Notes: generated from the letters alone by a model not told the origin. A stretch of DNA of 64,000 nt from UBA5336 sp039815055 (GCA_039815055.1 JBCCAA010000008.1:3292-67291), one strand, 5' to 3'; shown: positions 19,180-27,860, counted from the stretch's first letter. Numbers and translations are program-made.

Positions 19180-19530
19180 ATTTCTGACCCTGCTGTAACC
19201 CCTTTGCATCCGCCAAAGCCACGTGCGCCAAATGTGGCGTTCCATCGCACCGAGATGTCGCCGATCCTCGATGTCTATGGTCGGCTCGTCCAGTCGGGTC
19301 AGGCCCGCGATTACGCGATCGGCATGTATAAGGACCACGCGATCTTTGCAATCTACCGCCGCGCGGCAGAACAACCGACCTGGCGAATCGAAAAGGTGCA
19401 AGCATTGGCGAGCAAACAAGGCGCCTATGTTGCCTATGGCGCAGCCGGCCAGGTTCTGCGCCGGGGCAGTGACATCCGCAGCGTGCTGAAAGTGTTTGAT
19501 GGCCGAAAGTTTGAAGTGATCTCCAGCTGA
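19180..19530 (+). CDS. DUF2794 domain protein
   Basis: 116 residues if translation begins at an ATT at 19180, or 108 from a TTG at 19204. The ATT is favoured because GAAGGAG (19167-19173) is spaced 6 bases before it, while the TTG has no ribosome site; a stop at 19138-19140 limits extension and there is no in-frame ATG before the domain. The conserved core runs from VAFHRTEMSPILDVYGRLVQ through RDYAIGMYKDHAIFAIYRRA to QGAYVAYGAAGQVLRRGSDI, the alphaproteobacterial DUF2794 pattern. Function unknown. It converges on the BI-1 gene, and the two share a terminator region. Confidence 0.87.
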   Translation: MSDPAVTPLHPPKPRAPNVAFHRTEMSPILDVYGRLVQSGQARDYAIGMYKDHAIFAIYRRAAEQPTWRIEKVQALASKQGAYVAYGAAGQVLRRGSDIRSVLKVFDGRKFEVISS

Positions 19531-19540
19531 GGCTGGACCA

Positions 19541-19572
19541 GAAAAAACCCCGGCAGATCGCTCTGCCGGGGT
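19541..19572 (-). terminator. Terminator of the BI-1 gene (possibly bidirectional)
   Basis: A perfect 11-pair stem: ACCCCGGCAGA at 19547-19557 with TCTGCCGGGGT at 19562-19572, loop of 4. Read on the minus strand it is followed by a run of six T (19547-19542), so it is a canonical terminator for the minus-strand gene. On the plus strand there is no T run. Confidence 0.85.
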
Positions 19573-19601
19573 CTCCTGGTCTGACTGTCAGATATAGCGC
19601 G

Positions 19602-20366
19602 CTAGTCGCGGCTCATCAGCGACAGGATGATGGTGAACATGTTGTAGAACAGGATGAAGAAGTTCAGCGCACCCCAGTTCGTCATCACGGCCATCGACCG
19701 CGCATCACCACCGAAGCCGTAATAGCCTTCTTTCAACTCCTGGGTTTGCCAGGCCACAAGGCCGGCAGACAGCAGCAGGATGCCCACTTGCAGTCCCAGC
19801 TCAAGCAGGCCGCTTGGCGGGAAGAACAGGCTGACCAGGCCAATAGCGACCAGCCCCCACAAACCAATGATCATGAAAGTGCCGATCGGACGCATGTTCA
19901 TTTTCGTCGTATAGCCAAACAGCGACAGAGCCGCGAAGGCCGAGGCGGTGACCAAGAAGGCCTTGGTGATGGTCATGAAATCGACCGACAGGCTGGCGCC
20001 ACCGCGGGTCGTGACCGACTGGTCAACACCTGCAAGCACGACCCACATCGACGCCGAAACGCCGATACAGCCGACAATCGCCCAATACATGATCGCCGAT
20101 CCCATCGGGGATGGGTTCTTCATGAGGAACGCCGAAGCCAGGATCAGCACCAGCGGCGCAAATTGCACCACCATGCCGATGGGCGTGCCCCACACCAGCT
20201 GTGTCAGCGGTTCAACGGTGCCGACGGCATAGGCAAGCATGCCGGAAATGGCGATGCCGAGGGCCAGCTTGTTATAGACGCCGAGCATGAAGCTGCGCAG
20301 GCCGGCATCCGTTGACGTGTCCATAGAGCCCGTGCGGGGCGCGTAGGACTGATTAAAGTCATTCAT
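19602..20366 (-). CDS. Bax inhibitor-1/YccA family membrane protein
   Basis: 254 residues with about seven hydrophobic segments, beginning MNDFNQSYAPRTGSMDTSTD and with the typical first helix after FMLGVYNKLALGIAISGML. The GYYGFGGDARSMAVMTNWGA stretch near the C-terminus, followed by NFFILFYNMFTI and the acidic end SRD, matches this family. These proteins are inner-membrane, TMBIM-type, with proposed pH-sensitive calcium leak activity; the YccA branch modulates FtsH. AAAGGG precedes the ATG. It stands alone between convergent and divergent neighbours. Confidence 0.94.
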   Translation of the reverse strand: MNDFNQSYAPRTGSMDTSTDAGLRSFMLGVYNKLALGIAISGMLAYAVGTVEPLTQLVWGTPIGMVVQFAPLVLILASAFLMKNPSPMGSAIMYWAIVGCIGVSASMWVVLAGVDQSVTTRGGASLSVDFMTITKAFLVTASAFAALSLFGYTTKMNMRPIGTFMIIGLWGLVAIGLVSLFFPPSGLLELGLQVGILLLSAGLVAWQTQELKEGYYGFGGDARSMAVMTNWGALNFFILFYNMFTIILSLMSRD

Positions 20367-20579
20367 CGATGAAACCCTTTTGGTGTTTCAGTTCAGGTTG
20401 CTCTCAGCCCGCACGAAATAACCTCGCGCGGATTGATCATAATATGGCGATACTCACCCCACTTCGCAAGGCAAACCGGGCGAAACCGCCTTCAGAAATT
20501 GACAAGGAAGCATGCCGGGGGCACCTTGCCGAAATAAGAGCGGGATAAACAGTTTCCGCCGAACTAGAGGAGGGAAACC

Positions 20580-20912
20580 ATGGCCGACGCGTCTAAGTAT
20601 GCGGACAACATCAAGAAATATGCAGCAGGTTACAATCAGGCCGCTGCTGAGAAAATTGTAGGGCATCTCGGAATCGCACTGCGCAATCGCGACAGCTCAT
20701 TGGTGTCATGTTCCGATCAGGGCGAACTTGACCGCGTGCGTGAGAAATGGTGCCGTGGAAAGCTTGGCCTGGCCCATTCCAGCGACGATCTGGACGCTGC
20801 GATTGGCGCCATCTGCGAAAAGCTCAAACCGGAAGGCGGCAACAAAGGCCGCGTGACATTTTATTATCTTCTCGCAGAACACTTCGGCAAACTGGACGAG
20901 CTTGCCGGATAG
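20580..20912 (+). CDS. DUF2853 family protein
   Basis: 110 residues beginning MADASKYADNIKKYAAGYNQ. The blocks ALRNRDSSLVSCSDQGELDR and GRVTFYYLLAEHFGKL are the hallmark of DUF2853, a small helical cytoplasmic family without assigned function. A strong ribosome site, GAGGAGGG, lies 6-7 bases before the ATG. A hairpin terminator follows 24 bases after the stop, so it is monocistronic. Confidence 0.92.
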   Translation: MADASKYADNIKKYAAGYNQAAAEKIVGHLGIALRNRDSSLVSCSDQGELDRVREKWCRGKLGLAHSSDDLDAAIGAICEKLKPEGGNKGRVTFYYLLAEHFGKLDELAG

Positions 20913-20936
20913 GACTGAAGTCGTCACAATTGACAT

Positions 20937-20970
20937 AAGCCCTTCTACCCAGCGGGTGGAGGGGCTTTTT
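20937..20970 (+). terminator. Terminator after the DUF2853 gene
   Basis: GCCCTTCTACCC pairs with GGGTGGAGGGGC (12 pairs including G-T pairs) across a 3-base loop, followed by TTTTT. Confidence 0.85.
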
Positions 20971-21013
20971 GTTGAAATCGACACTTTTGAAGCGGTAACG
21001 CGCCATATTCGTC

Positions 21014-21553
21014 ATGTTGCATCGTCTCTTCGCGGCCATACCCGTGCCCGGCACTATCGCCGACCCGCTTTCGGATTTGCAGGATGGTCTGGCCGGGGCC
21101 AGTTGGCGTCCGATTGAAAACTTTCACGTCACGCTGAGATTTTTTGGCGAGCTCGACTCCCTCACGGCCAAGGAAATCGATTTCGAACTTGGCGAGATCG
21201 ACGCGCCGCAAATGGAGTTGTCGATCGAGGGGATGGGATGGTTTGGTCGGCGCCAGCCCCACACCCTGTTTGCGCGTATTTCGCCCGATCCGGAGCTGCG
21301 TCGTCTGGCCGGGGCGTGTGAGCGCGCCGCGCGACGACTCGGCCTGTCCAAGGAGCAGCGTGCCTATACGCCGCACATCACGCTCGCCTACCTTCACAAC
21401 ACCCCGCTATTGGACACGATGGCCTGGTGCGACACCCATGGCGCCTATCGCGACGGGCCATTCTGGGCTGATCGCTATCATTTGTATGAGAGCCACCCGA
21501 CCAAAGGCGCCACGCGTTATGAGCCCCGTGCGGATTATCCACTGGGATCGTGA
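21014..21553 (+). CDS. thpR: RNA 2',3'-cyclic phosphodiesterase (LigT/ThpR)
   Basis: 179 residues of the 2H phosphoesterase fold. The two HxTx motifs are present: HVTL in NFHVTLRFFGEL and HITL in YTPHITLAYL. The N-terminus MLHRLFAAIPVPGTIADPL is typical. It opens 2',3'-cyclic phosphates on RNA ends to 2'-phosphates, with reversible 2'-5' ligation known in vitro. It lies 36 bases before the AarF-type kinase gene; the two may be co-transcribed but have no known functional link. Confidence 0.94.
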   Translation: MLHRLFAAIPVPGTIADPLSDLQDGLAGASWRPIENFHVTLRFFGELDSLTAKEIDFELGEIDAPQMELSIEGMGWFGRRQPHTLFARISPDPELRRLAGACERAARRLGLSKEQRAYTPHITLAYLHNTPLLDTMAWCDTHGAYRDGPFWADRYHLYESHPTKGATRYEPRADYPLGS

Positions 21554-21589
21554 CTCCCCATCTCGCTTTCGCGCCATATCTGTTTGGGT

Positions 21590-22945
21590 ATGACCGACAC
21601 ACCTCAGGATCCAGAACGCAATCGCCTGACCGGCCGGCTCGCTCGCTCGGCGCGCGTCGGCGCAAATCTATCCGGCGCGGGCTTCAGTTTCGCGGCAAAC
21701 CGGGTGTTTGGCGGAGACAAGGGCGATGAGCGCATCGCGAAAGCCCTGGCCGAGGCGCTGGGACGCTCAAAAGGCCCACTGATGAAGGTCGCCCAGATGG
21801 TGTCGACCATCCCTGACTTTCTGCCGCCGGAATATGCCGACGAGTTGGCCAAGCTGCAGGCGCAGGCCCCGGCCATGGGGTGGCCGTTTGTGAAAAGACG
21901 GATGCGCGCCGAATTAGGTCCGGAATGGCAGGACACCTTTGCCACCTTCGGCAAAGAGGCCTCCCATGCTGCCTCGCTCGGGCAGGTTCACCGCGCCACA
22001 CTGGCCGATGGCCGCGAAGTGGCCTGCAAGCTTCAATATCCCGACATGTCCAGCGCCGTGGAAAGCGATGTGGCCCAGTTGAAAACCCTGCTCGGCCTGT
22101 TCCGGCGGGTGGATGGCTCCATTGATCCGTCGGAAATGCTTGTCGAGATTGGTGATCGGCTGCGCGAAGAGCTCGATTATGATCGCGAAGCCGCCAACAT
22201 GAAGCTGTACGGCTTGATGCATGCAGGCTCAGAACGCGTGACGATCCCAGAGCCCGTGGAGGATCTGTCCACCGCGCGTTTGCTCACCATGTCCTGGCTT
22301 GAGGGCCAGAAGCTCACTGATTTCGAGGAAGACACACAGGAGGTGCGCAACCGGATCGCGCAGAACTTGTTCTGGACATGGTGGAAGCCGTTTACGCATT
22401 ATGCCGTCATCCATGGCGACCCCCATCTTGGCAATTACCAGGTCACAGACGGTGGAAACCGACTTAACTTGCTCGATTTCGGCTGTATTCGCGTGTTTGA
22501 CGCAAATTTCGTGGGTGGCGTGGTCGATCTCTACCGCGCCATCCTGAATGATGATTTTGATGCCAGCTACGCAGCCTATCAAAAGTGGGGCTTTGAAAAC
22601 CTCACCAAGGATCTGGTGGAGGTTTTGAATGTCTGGGCGCGCTTCATCTATGGCCCCATGCACGACGACCGCGTGCGAACGGTCGCAGACGGCGTCGCGC
22701 CGGGCCATTATGGGCGCAAGGAAGCGTTTGAAGTACGCCGTCTGCTAAAGGAACGCGGACCGGTGAAGATTCCCCGCCCGTTCGTATTCATGGACCGCGC
22801 CGCCATCGGCCTCGGCGCGGCATATTTGCGCCTCGGCGCCGAACTGAACTGGCACCGCATGTTCGAAGAAAGCCTGGACGGATTTGACGTCGCAAACGTG
22901 GAGGCCCGCCAGGCCGATTCCATGACGGCGGTGGGTCTGACCTAA
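21590..22945 (+). CDS. AarF/UbiB/ABC1 family atypical kinase
   Basis: 451 residues from ATG 21590; an in-frame TTG at 21584 is also possible. The family's KxGQ-like segment appears as GRSKGPLMKVAQMVSTIPDF, the alanine-rich loop as AASLGQVHRATLADGREVACKLQYP, and the catalytic and metal sites as HGDPHLGNYQV and LLDFGCIRVF. In related proteins the atypical kinase/ATPase acts on prenyl lipids, notably coenzyme Q. This soluble form, lacking the C-terminal membrane helices of UbiB, resembles the ABC1 group. No ubiquinone gene is adjacent. Confidence 0.9.
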   Translation: MTDTPQDPERNRLTGRLARSARVGANLSGAGFSFAANRVFGGDKGDERIAKALAEALGRSKGPLMKVAQMVSTIPDFLPPEYADELAKLQAQAPAMGWPFVKRRMRAELGPEWQDTFATFGKEASHAASLGQVHRATLADGREVACKLQYPDMSSAVESDVAQLKTLLGLFRRVDGSIDPSEMLVEIGDRLREELDYDREAANMKLYGLMHAGSERVTIPEPVEDLSTARLLTMSWLEGQKLTDFEEDTQEVRNRIAQNLFWTWWKPFTHYAVIHGDPHLGNYQVTDGGNRLNLLDFGCIRVFDANFVGGVVDLYRAILNDDFDASYAAYQKWGFENLTKDLVEVLNVWARFIYGPMHDDRVRTVADGVAPGHYGRKEAFEVRRLLKERGPVKIPRPFVFMDRAAIGLGAAYLRLGAELNWHRMFEESLDGFDVANVEARQADSMTAVGLT

Positions 22946-22985
22946 CACACTGGCCATGGGATGCGGTGCGCGTTAGCCCTGTAAT

Positions 22986-23714
22986 ATGCAAACCGGCCCG
23001 TTCAACACGCCTATAACGCTCGCCTCGCGGCCGGCCATGGCGGTGTTCTGGGCCATGGTGGCGCCATCGGCACTCACCATGGCGGTCGTGTTTCTCACAA
23101 ATTTCGTGTCGAACAATTGGGCCAGCGCTCAGTTCACGTCCCAGGGCACCATGGCAGGCCAGTCGCTGCTGACCAGTATTGGCTTTCTCATCTGTTTTGC
23201 CGCCATGTCGATCTGGTCTGAGCGGATCGGCGCTGGAGCATTCGCTGGCGCGATCCGCGTCAGTCCTGATTGGGTCGGGATTGCCGCACTCACGGGGCCG
23301 ATCCTGTTTTCGGGCACGACTTTCCTGCTCTCTTTGATCGTGTCCGCCGATGGTACCTGGTGGTTGCGCCCTGAAGTTGCCGACACGCTTCCGCCGATCA
23401 CAGAGATTACAATTTTGATGGTCATCTTCGCGGTCGTCCTGGTGCCGTTGGTTGAAGAAGTCGCGTTTCGCGGCATCGGCCTTGGCTGTTTACTGGCGCG
23501 AGGCTGGGACCCGGCACTCGGCGTCCTCATCACCACGATTGGCTTCACCGCCCTCCATTCCAGCTATTCGCCGTTAGGCCTGATCCCAATCTTTGTCACG
23601 GGGCTCTACCTGGGCGCCCTCCGCGTGCTGTCAGGCAGCGTGGCTGCGTCGCTGATTGCCCATATGAGCGCCAACTTCGTTATCATGCTTGGCGCGTTGC
23701 TGGCTGGCATCTGA
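22986..23714 (+). CDS. CPBP family intramembrane glutamic endopeptidase
   Basis: 242 residues with about six to seven hydrophobic helices. The motifs of CAAX/bacteriocin-processing (CPBP) proteases are intact: EEVAFRG (Glu-Glu and Arg), FTALHSSYSP (His in the FxxxH motif) and the late AHMSANFVIML. They cleave substrates within the membrane; bacterial substrates are mostly unknown. The gene is 65 bases upstream of the TIR-CARDB gene on the same strand, so they may share a transcript, though each has its own start context. Confidence 0.92.
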   Translation: MQTGPFNTPITLASRPAMAVFWAMVAPSALTMAVVFLTNFVSNNWASAQFTSQGTMAGQSLLTSIGFLICFAAMSIWSERIGAGAFAGAIRVSPDWVGIAALTGPILFSGTTFLLSLIVSADGTWWLRPEVADTLPPITEITILMVIFAVVLVPLVEEVAFRGIGLGCLLARGWDPALGVLITTIGFTALHSSYSPLGLIPIFVTGLYLGALRVLSGSVAASLIAHMSANFVIMLGALLAGI

Positions 23715-23779
23715 GGCGCATTCAGCCATTGCGGCACGGTGGACATGGGGTATTCTGCCAGCTCCTGTGGGAGGATGCC

Positions 23780-24985
23780 ATGGCCGATATCTTCATCAGC
23801 TATAAACGCGAAGACCAGGAAGAAATGGGCCGGGTGCGCCCCATCGCCGAAGCCCTGACGGCCGAAGGCTATGACGTATTCTACGATGTCCACGTACCGC
23901 CGGGCTCGTCCTGGGAAACTGTGCTCCAATCGAAAATCAACGCCGCGCGCGCCGTCATCGTGCTCTGGTCCCAGCATTCGGTCGCCAGCGACTGGGTGAA
24001 GGAAGAGGCCGAAATGGCAAAGCATGCCGGTAAGTTGATCCCGGTCTTCCTGGACCCGGTCTCGCCGCCTTTTGGCTTCGCCCGGATCGAAGGGGCCAAT
24101 CTGGCTGGCTGGGACGGCGACCTGCAAAACATCGAGTGGCGCAATCTGGTCGCCGCCGTGAAAGCTATGATCGGCACCGGCGAGAAAGCTCCGTCACCCG
24201 GTGTCACGCGCGTGGCGTATCAATCTTCGAAATCGGTCACGGTCACCAAATCGCGTGGCTCAGGCGGCGGCGTGATGAAATGGCTTGGCGCCCTGGCGGC
24301 CGTTGCCGTAATCGGTGTCGGCGCGTTCTGGGCTTACAGCACCTATCAGCTGGCCGAGATCGAACGCGGCCGGGATCTGGACAGATCCGTTGACGAGTTG
24401 ATGGATCGCGGCCTGGACAAGAGGGACTTTGAAGCGGCCCAGGCCGCCGACACGATCGCGGCTTATGAGCGATATCTCACCATCCGGGTGGACGGGGTTT
24501 ACCGCGACGAGGCCGTTGACCGCATCGCCGAACTTCGCGCCGCTGCGGCATCGACACCGGCGTCACCTCCGGCCCCGCCGCAACCGGGCAATTTCTCAAT
24601 CGCCGCTGTAACCCTCGGCGGCAGCGGAGTGGAAACTGGCGGCAATATCCGTGCACGGGTGACGGTTGAGAATTCCGGCGAAACCGCCCTGTCGGATGAG
24701 GGTGTCTTTACCGATTTCGTTCTGTCGCGCGACACCACGGCGCCGATCCGAATGCGCGGCTTCAGTGCAACCTGGAGCGAGGATGCGCTTCTGCGCGGCG
24801 GCCGCTCCAGCGACGTTCCACCCCTGCGCCCGGGGGACAGCCACAGCTGGACGGAGACCGTAACGCTGCCTGAAGGCTGGCCCGCCGGACGGTTCAATGT
24901 CTGTGTCATAGTCGATTCCGGCTCTGCCGTGAGCGAGGGCAACGAGGCCGACAATGTTGCCTGCGCGCCCATCACGGTGCGATGA
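23780..24985 (+). CDS. TIR domain protein with TM segment and CARDB-like periplasmic domain
   Basis: 401 residues from ATG 23780, preceded by GGGAGGA; an upstream in-frame ATG at 23729 lacks such a site. An N-terminal TIR domain (MADIFISYKREDQEEMGRVR) carries the putative NADase glutamate Glu76 in SDWVKEEAEMA. One TM helix follows near residues 166-186 (MKWLGALAAVAVIGVGAFWAY is the segment, 21 residues long in total). A charged helical stretch (residues 190-255), a proline linker (PASPPAPPQPG) and a C-terminal beta domain that looks like CARDB (RARVTVENSGETALSDEG, CVIVDSGSAVSEGNEADNVA) complete it. Topology predicts a cytoplasmic TIR and a periplasmic CARDB sensor. Role unknown; signalling or defence is an inference. 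Confidence 0.88.
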   Translation: MADIFISYKREDQEEMGRVRPIAEALTAEGYDVFYDVHVPPGSSWETVLQSKINAARAVIVLWSQHSVASDWVKEEAEMAKHAGKLIPVFLDPVSPPFGFARIEGANLAGWDGDLQNIEWRNLVAAVKAMIGTGEKAPSPGVTRVAYQSSKSVTVTKSRGSGGGVMKWLGALAAVAVIGVGAFWAYSTYQLAEIERGRDLDRSVDELMDRGLDKRDFEAAQAADTIAAYERYLTIRVDGVYRDEAVDRIAELRAAAASTPASPPAPPQPGNFSIAAVTLGGSGVETGGNIRARVTVENSGETALSDEGVFTDFVLSRDTTAPIRMRGFSATWSEDALLRGGRSSDVPPLRPGDSHSWTETVTLPEGWPAGRFNVCVIVDSGSAVSEGNEADNVACAPITVR

Positions 24986-25076
24986 TGCTGGTTTTGCCTG
25001 TAACGCAAGTGTTACTCTGGCGTTCAGCTTGCATATGTTAATGAAAGCTGAATACGGAATAAAAAGGGTGAATCTC

Positions 25077-25664
25077 ATGTTTGCATCCCGCATCGCGCCA
25101 GCCTTGGCATCACTGGCCCTGCTTGGGGCCTGCGCAACGGCAACGCCTTACCAGGCGGCCACGGATTCTGATCGCGGATTTACAGAACAGCAGATCGAGT
25201 CTGATCGTTGGCAGGTGAGCTTTTCCGGCAATTCCCTCACAGAACGCCAAACCGTTGAAACCTATTTGCTTTACCGCGCTGCCGAGCTGACCGCTGAGCA
25301 GGGATTTGACCATTTTCGCGTCGTGAAGCGCGACACCGATGAAGACAGTCGGCTGGTCCCGCTGGGCTTTTCATCGGGGCGATATGATCCGTTCTATTCC
25401 GGGTTTTACTGCAATTACCGCTTTTACGGCTCCCATTCAGGCCGGTTCTTTACACCGCGCCGCTCTGCGTTCGGTCCCTACTATGGTGACCCGTTCGGCT
25501 ATGGATTTGGTGGGCCGGAGTACCGCGAAATCGTGCGTTATGAAGCCAATGCAGAGATCATTCTCGGCCGCGGCGATGATGTCGCCGATGCTGATGTGTT
25601 TGATGCCAGCGAAGTGCTCGACAATCTCTCAAACCGCATCGTGCGGCCCGAAGATCTGGCTTAA
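25077..25664 (+). CDS. CC0125/CC1285 family lipoprotein
   Basis: 195 residues from ATG 25077; AAAAAGGG lies about 8 bases upstream, and a GTG at 25068 is a possible alternative. The signal peptide MFASRIAPALASLALLGACA ends in a lipobox (LGAC). The core SDRWQVSFSGNSLTERQTVE followed by TYLLYRAAELTAEQGFDHFR is the hallmark of this family, named after Caulobacter proteins; a Tyr/Phe/Gly-rich stretch (FYSGFYCNYRFYG, YYGDPFGYGFGG) sits in the second half. Probably an outer-membrane lipoprotein. Function unknown. Confidence 0.88.
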   Translation: MFASRIAPALASLALLGACATATPYQAATDSDRGFTEQQIESDRWQVSFSGNSLTERQTVETYLLYRAAELTAEQGFDHFRVVKRDTDEDSRLVPLGFSSGRYDPFYSGFYCNYRFYGSHSGRFFTPRRSAFGPYYGDPFGYGFGGPEYREIVRYEANAEIILGRGDDVADADVFDASEVLDNLSNRIVRPEDLA

Positions 25665-25727
25665 CGCAGCTGGAATCGCGCCCGCGTGATGCTCGACTCA
25701 CGCGCTAAAACCACAAAAACAAGCCAG

Positions 25728-25869
25728 TTTTGCTGCGCAGCAATATTAATTTTTGTGCAGCAAAACGGCCCTTTTATCAATATCTATTGCAGAAGTCAGT
25801 TTTCGCATATGTGCGCTGCACCATTGTGACTGGTAGAAATTCTGCAATGCAGCAATTCTTTTGCTGCGC
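25728..25869. promoter_or_regulatory. TGC-rich repeated motif upstream of the UrcA gene
   Basis: TTTTGCTGCGC occurs at 25728-25738 and again at 25859-25869; the inverse GCAGCAAAA is at 25757-25765; and CTGCAATGCAG is at 25842-25852. The first and third form a 9-base inverted repeat with a 20-base spacer. CTGC-N3-GCAG matches the published form of PhaR operator sites in alphaproteobacteria, but I infer only that this is a protein-binding region. The segment is clearly A+T-richer than the flanking genes. Confidence 0.5.
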
Positions 25870-25929
25870 GGGCTTGATGGAGTTCCTCCCACTCCGGGTC
25901 CCGCGCCAACCCAAGGAAGGGGAACCACT

Positions 25930-26238
25930 ATGTTCCGTATTTCATCTGCACTTGTAGCGTCCATGCTGATGGCGAATTTGGCGTGTGCCAATGAGTCCGG
26001 CAAGTTCACGGCTGAGATCGAGTATGATCCGGCTCTTCTCACATCAGAGGCCGGCGCCGCCCAGGTGCTTGCGTCTCTGGAAGAGCAGGCCGACGACCTT
26101 TGCCTGGTCGACGTCATCTACGTCTCACGACCAATCGTCGACCGCGAATGCGCCAAGAGTCTGGTCGCACAATCGGTCGAGAAGATCGCTGATGCCAAAC
26201 TCAGTGATACCTATGCCGGCACGATCAACACGTTCTGA
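25930..26238 (+). CDS. UrcA family secreted protein
   Basis: 102 residues. GGAAGGGGAA lies immediately before the ATG at 25930, which fixes the start; the signal peptide MFRISSALVASMLMANLACA is followed by NESGKF. The mature part shows the UrcA pattern: EIEYDPALLTSEAGAAQVLA, then two cysteines (DDLCLVD and RECAKS) likely to form a disulfide, and the AQSVEKIAD end. UrcA proteins are small periplasmic proteins of unknown function. A terminator follows. Upstream lies a repeated TGC-rich motif that may control it. Confidence 0.87.
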   Translation: MFRISSALVASMLMANLACANESGKFTAEIEYDPALLTSEAGAAQVLASLEEQADDLCLVDVIYVSRPIVDRECAKSLVAQSVEKIADAKLSDTYAGTINTF

Positions 26239-26273
26239 TCTTCGCCTCACCTAACAGCTGAAAAGCTGATCGG

Positions 26274-26307
26274 CGCCCGGTCTTGAAAACAGGCCGGGCG
26301 TTGTTTT
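26274..26307 (+). terminator. Terminator after the UrcA gene
   Basis: CGCCCGG (26274-26280) pairs with CCGGGCG (26294-26300), followed by TTGTTTT. It lies in the short convergent gap before the M23 gene. Confidence 0.7.
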
Positions 26308-26321
26308 GCGAAAAAAGGCCT

Positions 26322-27692
26322 TCAGCCCTCGGTCGCAGGCTCGTCCATGGCGGCCACGTCCAGATCTGCGCCCAGAGTCTGGCGCAGGGCATCGATCTCA
26401 CGCTTGTACGCAATGAAATCGTCCATCACATCTGGCGTGTCTTCCAGTTTCCGCCCGGTAGGGAAGTTCAACCCCATGGCGTTCACATGCCCGCCATTGA
26501 TGATCACTTCATAATGCAGGTGCGGCCCCGTGGACGCACCCGTCGAGCCCACATAGCCGATCACGTCGCCCTGGCGCACGTTCACGCCAGAGCGGATGCC
26601 GGGTCCATACCGCGACAGGTGGGCATAGGCGGTCTCATAACCATTGGCGTGCTGGATGCGGACGTAATTGCCATAACCGCCATAGCGCGAAGAGCGCTCA
26701 ATCACGCCATGGCCGGCGGCATAGACCGGCGTGCCGGTAGGCGCAGCAAAATCAGTGCCCTTATGGAGCCGGTTATAGCCGGAGATCGGATGACGACGAT
26801 TGCCGAAATGCGACGACAGTCGCGCGCCATTGATAGGCGTTTTCATCAGGAACTTGGTCGCGCTTTCCCCGTTTGGATCATAGTAGTCGGTGACCTCGTC
26901 ATCGCCCGTGGTGAAGCGATAGAAGGCCCGGTTGAACACCCGGCCATCGAGTTCGGCATAAATCACATCACCCATACGAACCGGGTTACCGCGTTCATCC
27001 ACCAGGCTTTCATAGACAATCTCGAACTGGTCACCGGGGTGAATTTCGCGCTGGAAATCCAGGTCATAGGCAAAGATCTTGGCGAAATCAGCGACTTGCT
27101 GGTCGCGCGCGCCGCCGTCCAGCGCCGCCATATACAGACTGGTCTGAATGATGCCGGCCACGCGCTGAATTTCCGGCTCGAGCCGAACATCCAGTCGGCT
27201 GGCCTCAAACGCGCCATCGCTGGTGCGTGTCACCACAACCGAGTGGTCCCGGTCCTGGCGCAAGCTGACGCCAAACAGGGACGCCGCATCACCGACGGGT
27301 TCCAGCATCAACGTGGCAGACAGGCCGGCGCGCACCCGGCGCGGGTCGATCAGTTCAGCCTCCGTGGCTGCCGCGATCGCCTTATGGGCATCGGCTGGGC
27401 TGGCGCCAAGGCGCATCAACAGATCAGACAGGGTGTCACCACGCTTCAACTCGCCAGCCGCTTCGACGCGCGAGGTATCGGACAAAACCGACAGGTCCGA
27501 TGTCCAGCCAAGATCGGCCAAAGTATCCTGAGACACTGGCAAAGCCACTGCCTCCGCTGTTTCGACATCGTTGCCCGGCGTCGATGACACCGACACCGCC
27601 AGGGCGGCCAAAAACACTGCACCCAGGGCAACAGAACCGGCGATTATCGAGGTTTGCAGGGGCGATTCTCCAAGCACATTGCCAACGGCCAT
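26322..27692 (-). CDS. M23 family peptidoglycan endopeptidase
   Basis: 456 residues. A TM segment near the N-terminus (SIIAGSVALGAVFLAALAVS) anchors it in the inner membrane; a LysM/OapA-like part (ELKRGDTLSDLLMRLGASPA) follows, and the C-terminal LytM domain begins around residue 290 (SHFGNRRHPISGYNRLHKGT). Zinc ligands are His and Asp of HKGTDFAAP and the HLHYE motif near residue 391; the domain looks catalytically complete, unlike EnvC/NlpD-type activators. It is predicted to cut cross-links in periplasmic peptidoglycan, similar to MepM. It is divergent from the ydbH operon. Confidence 0.93.
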   Translation of the reverse strand: MAVGNVLGESPLQTSIIAGSVALGAVFLAALAVSVSSTPGNDVETAEAVALPVSQDTLADLGWTSDLSVLSDTSRVEAAGELKRGDTLSDLLMRLGASPADAHKAIAAATEAELIDPRRVRAGLSATLMLEPVGDAASLFGVSLRQDRDHSVVVTRTSDGAFEASRLDVRLEPEIQRVAGIIQTSLYMAALDGGARDQQVADFAKIFAYDLDFQREIHPGDQFEIVYESLVDERGNPVRMGDVIYAELDGRVFNRAFYRFTTGDDEVTDYYDPNGESATKFLMKTPINGARLSSHFGNRRHPISGYNRLHKGTDFAAPTGTPVYAAGHGVIERSSRYGGYGNYVRIQHANGYETAYAHLSRYGPGIRSGVNVRQGDVIGYVGSTGASTGPHLHYEVIINGGHVNAMGLNFPTGRKLEDTPDVMDDFIAYKREIDALRQTLGADLDVAAMDEPATEG

Positions 27693-27860
27693 GGCACAAT
27701 CCTTACTCTACTATCGGCCCGCCAAAAACACGCACAGGCCGTTCGGGTGCTATACATCTTGCCCCAGCTACTCTTTAGGGTTCCTGAAAGCCGAGCAAAT
27801 TTCAAGTTTCAGATGCAATAAGAACTGCAGCATGCGTACCAATCGCCAGATGCCAGCACC

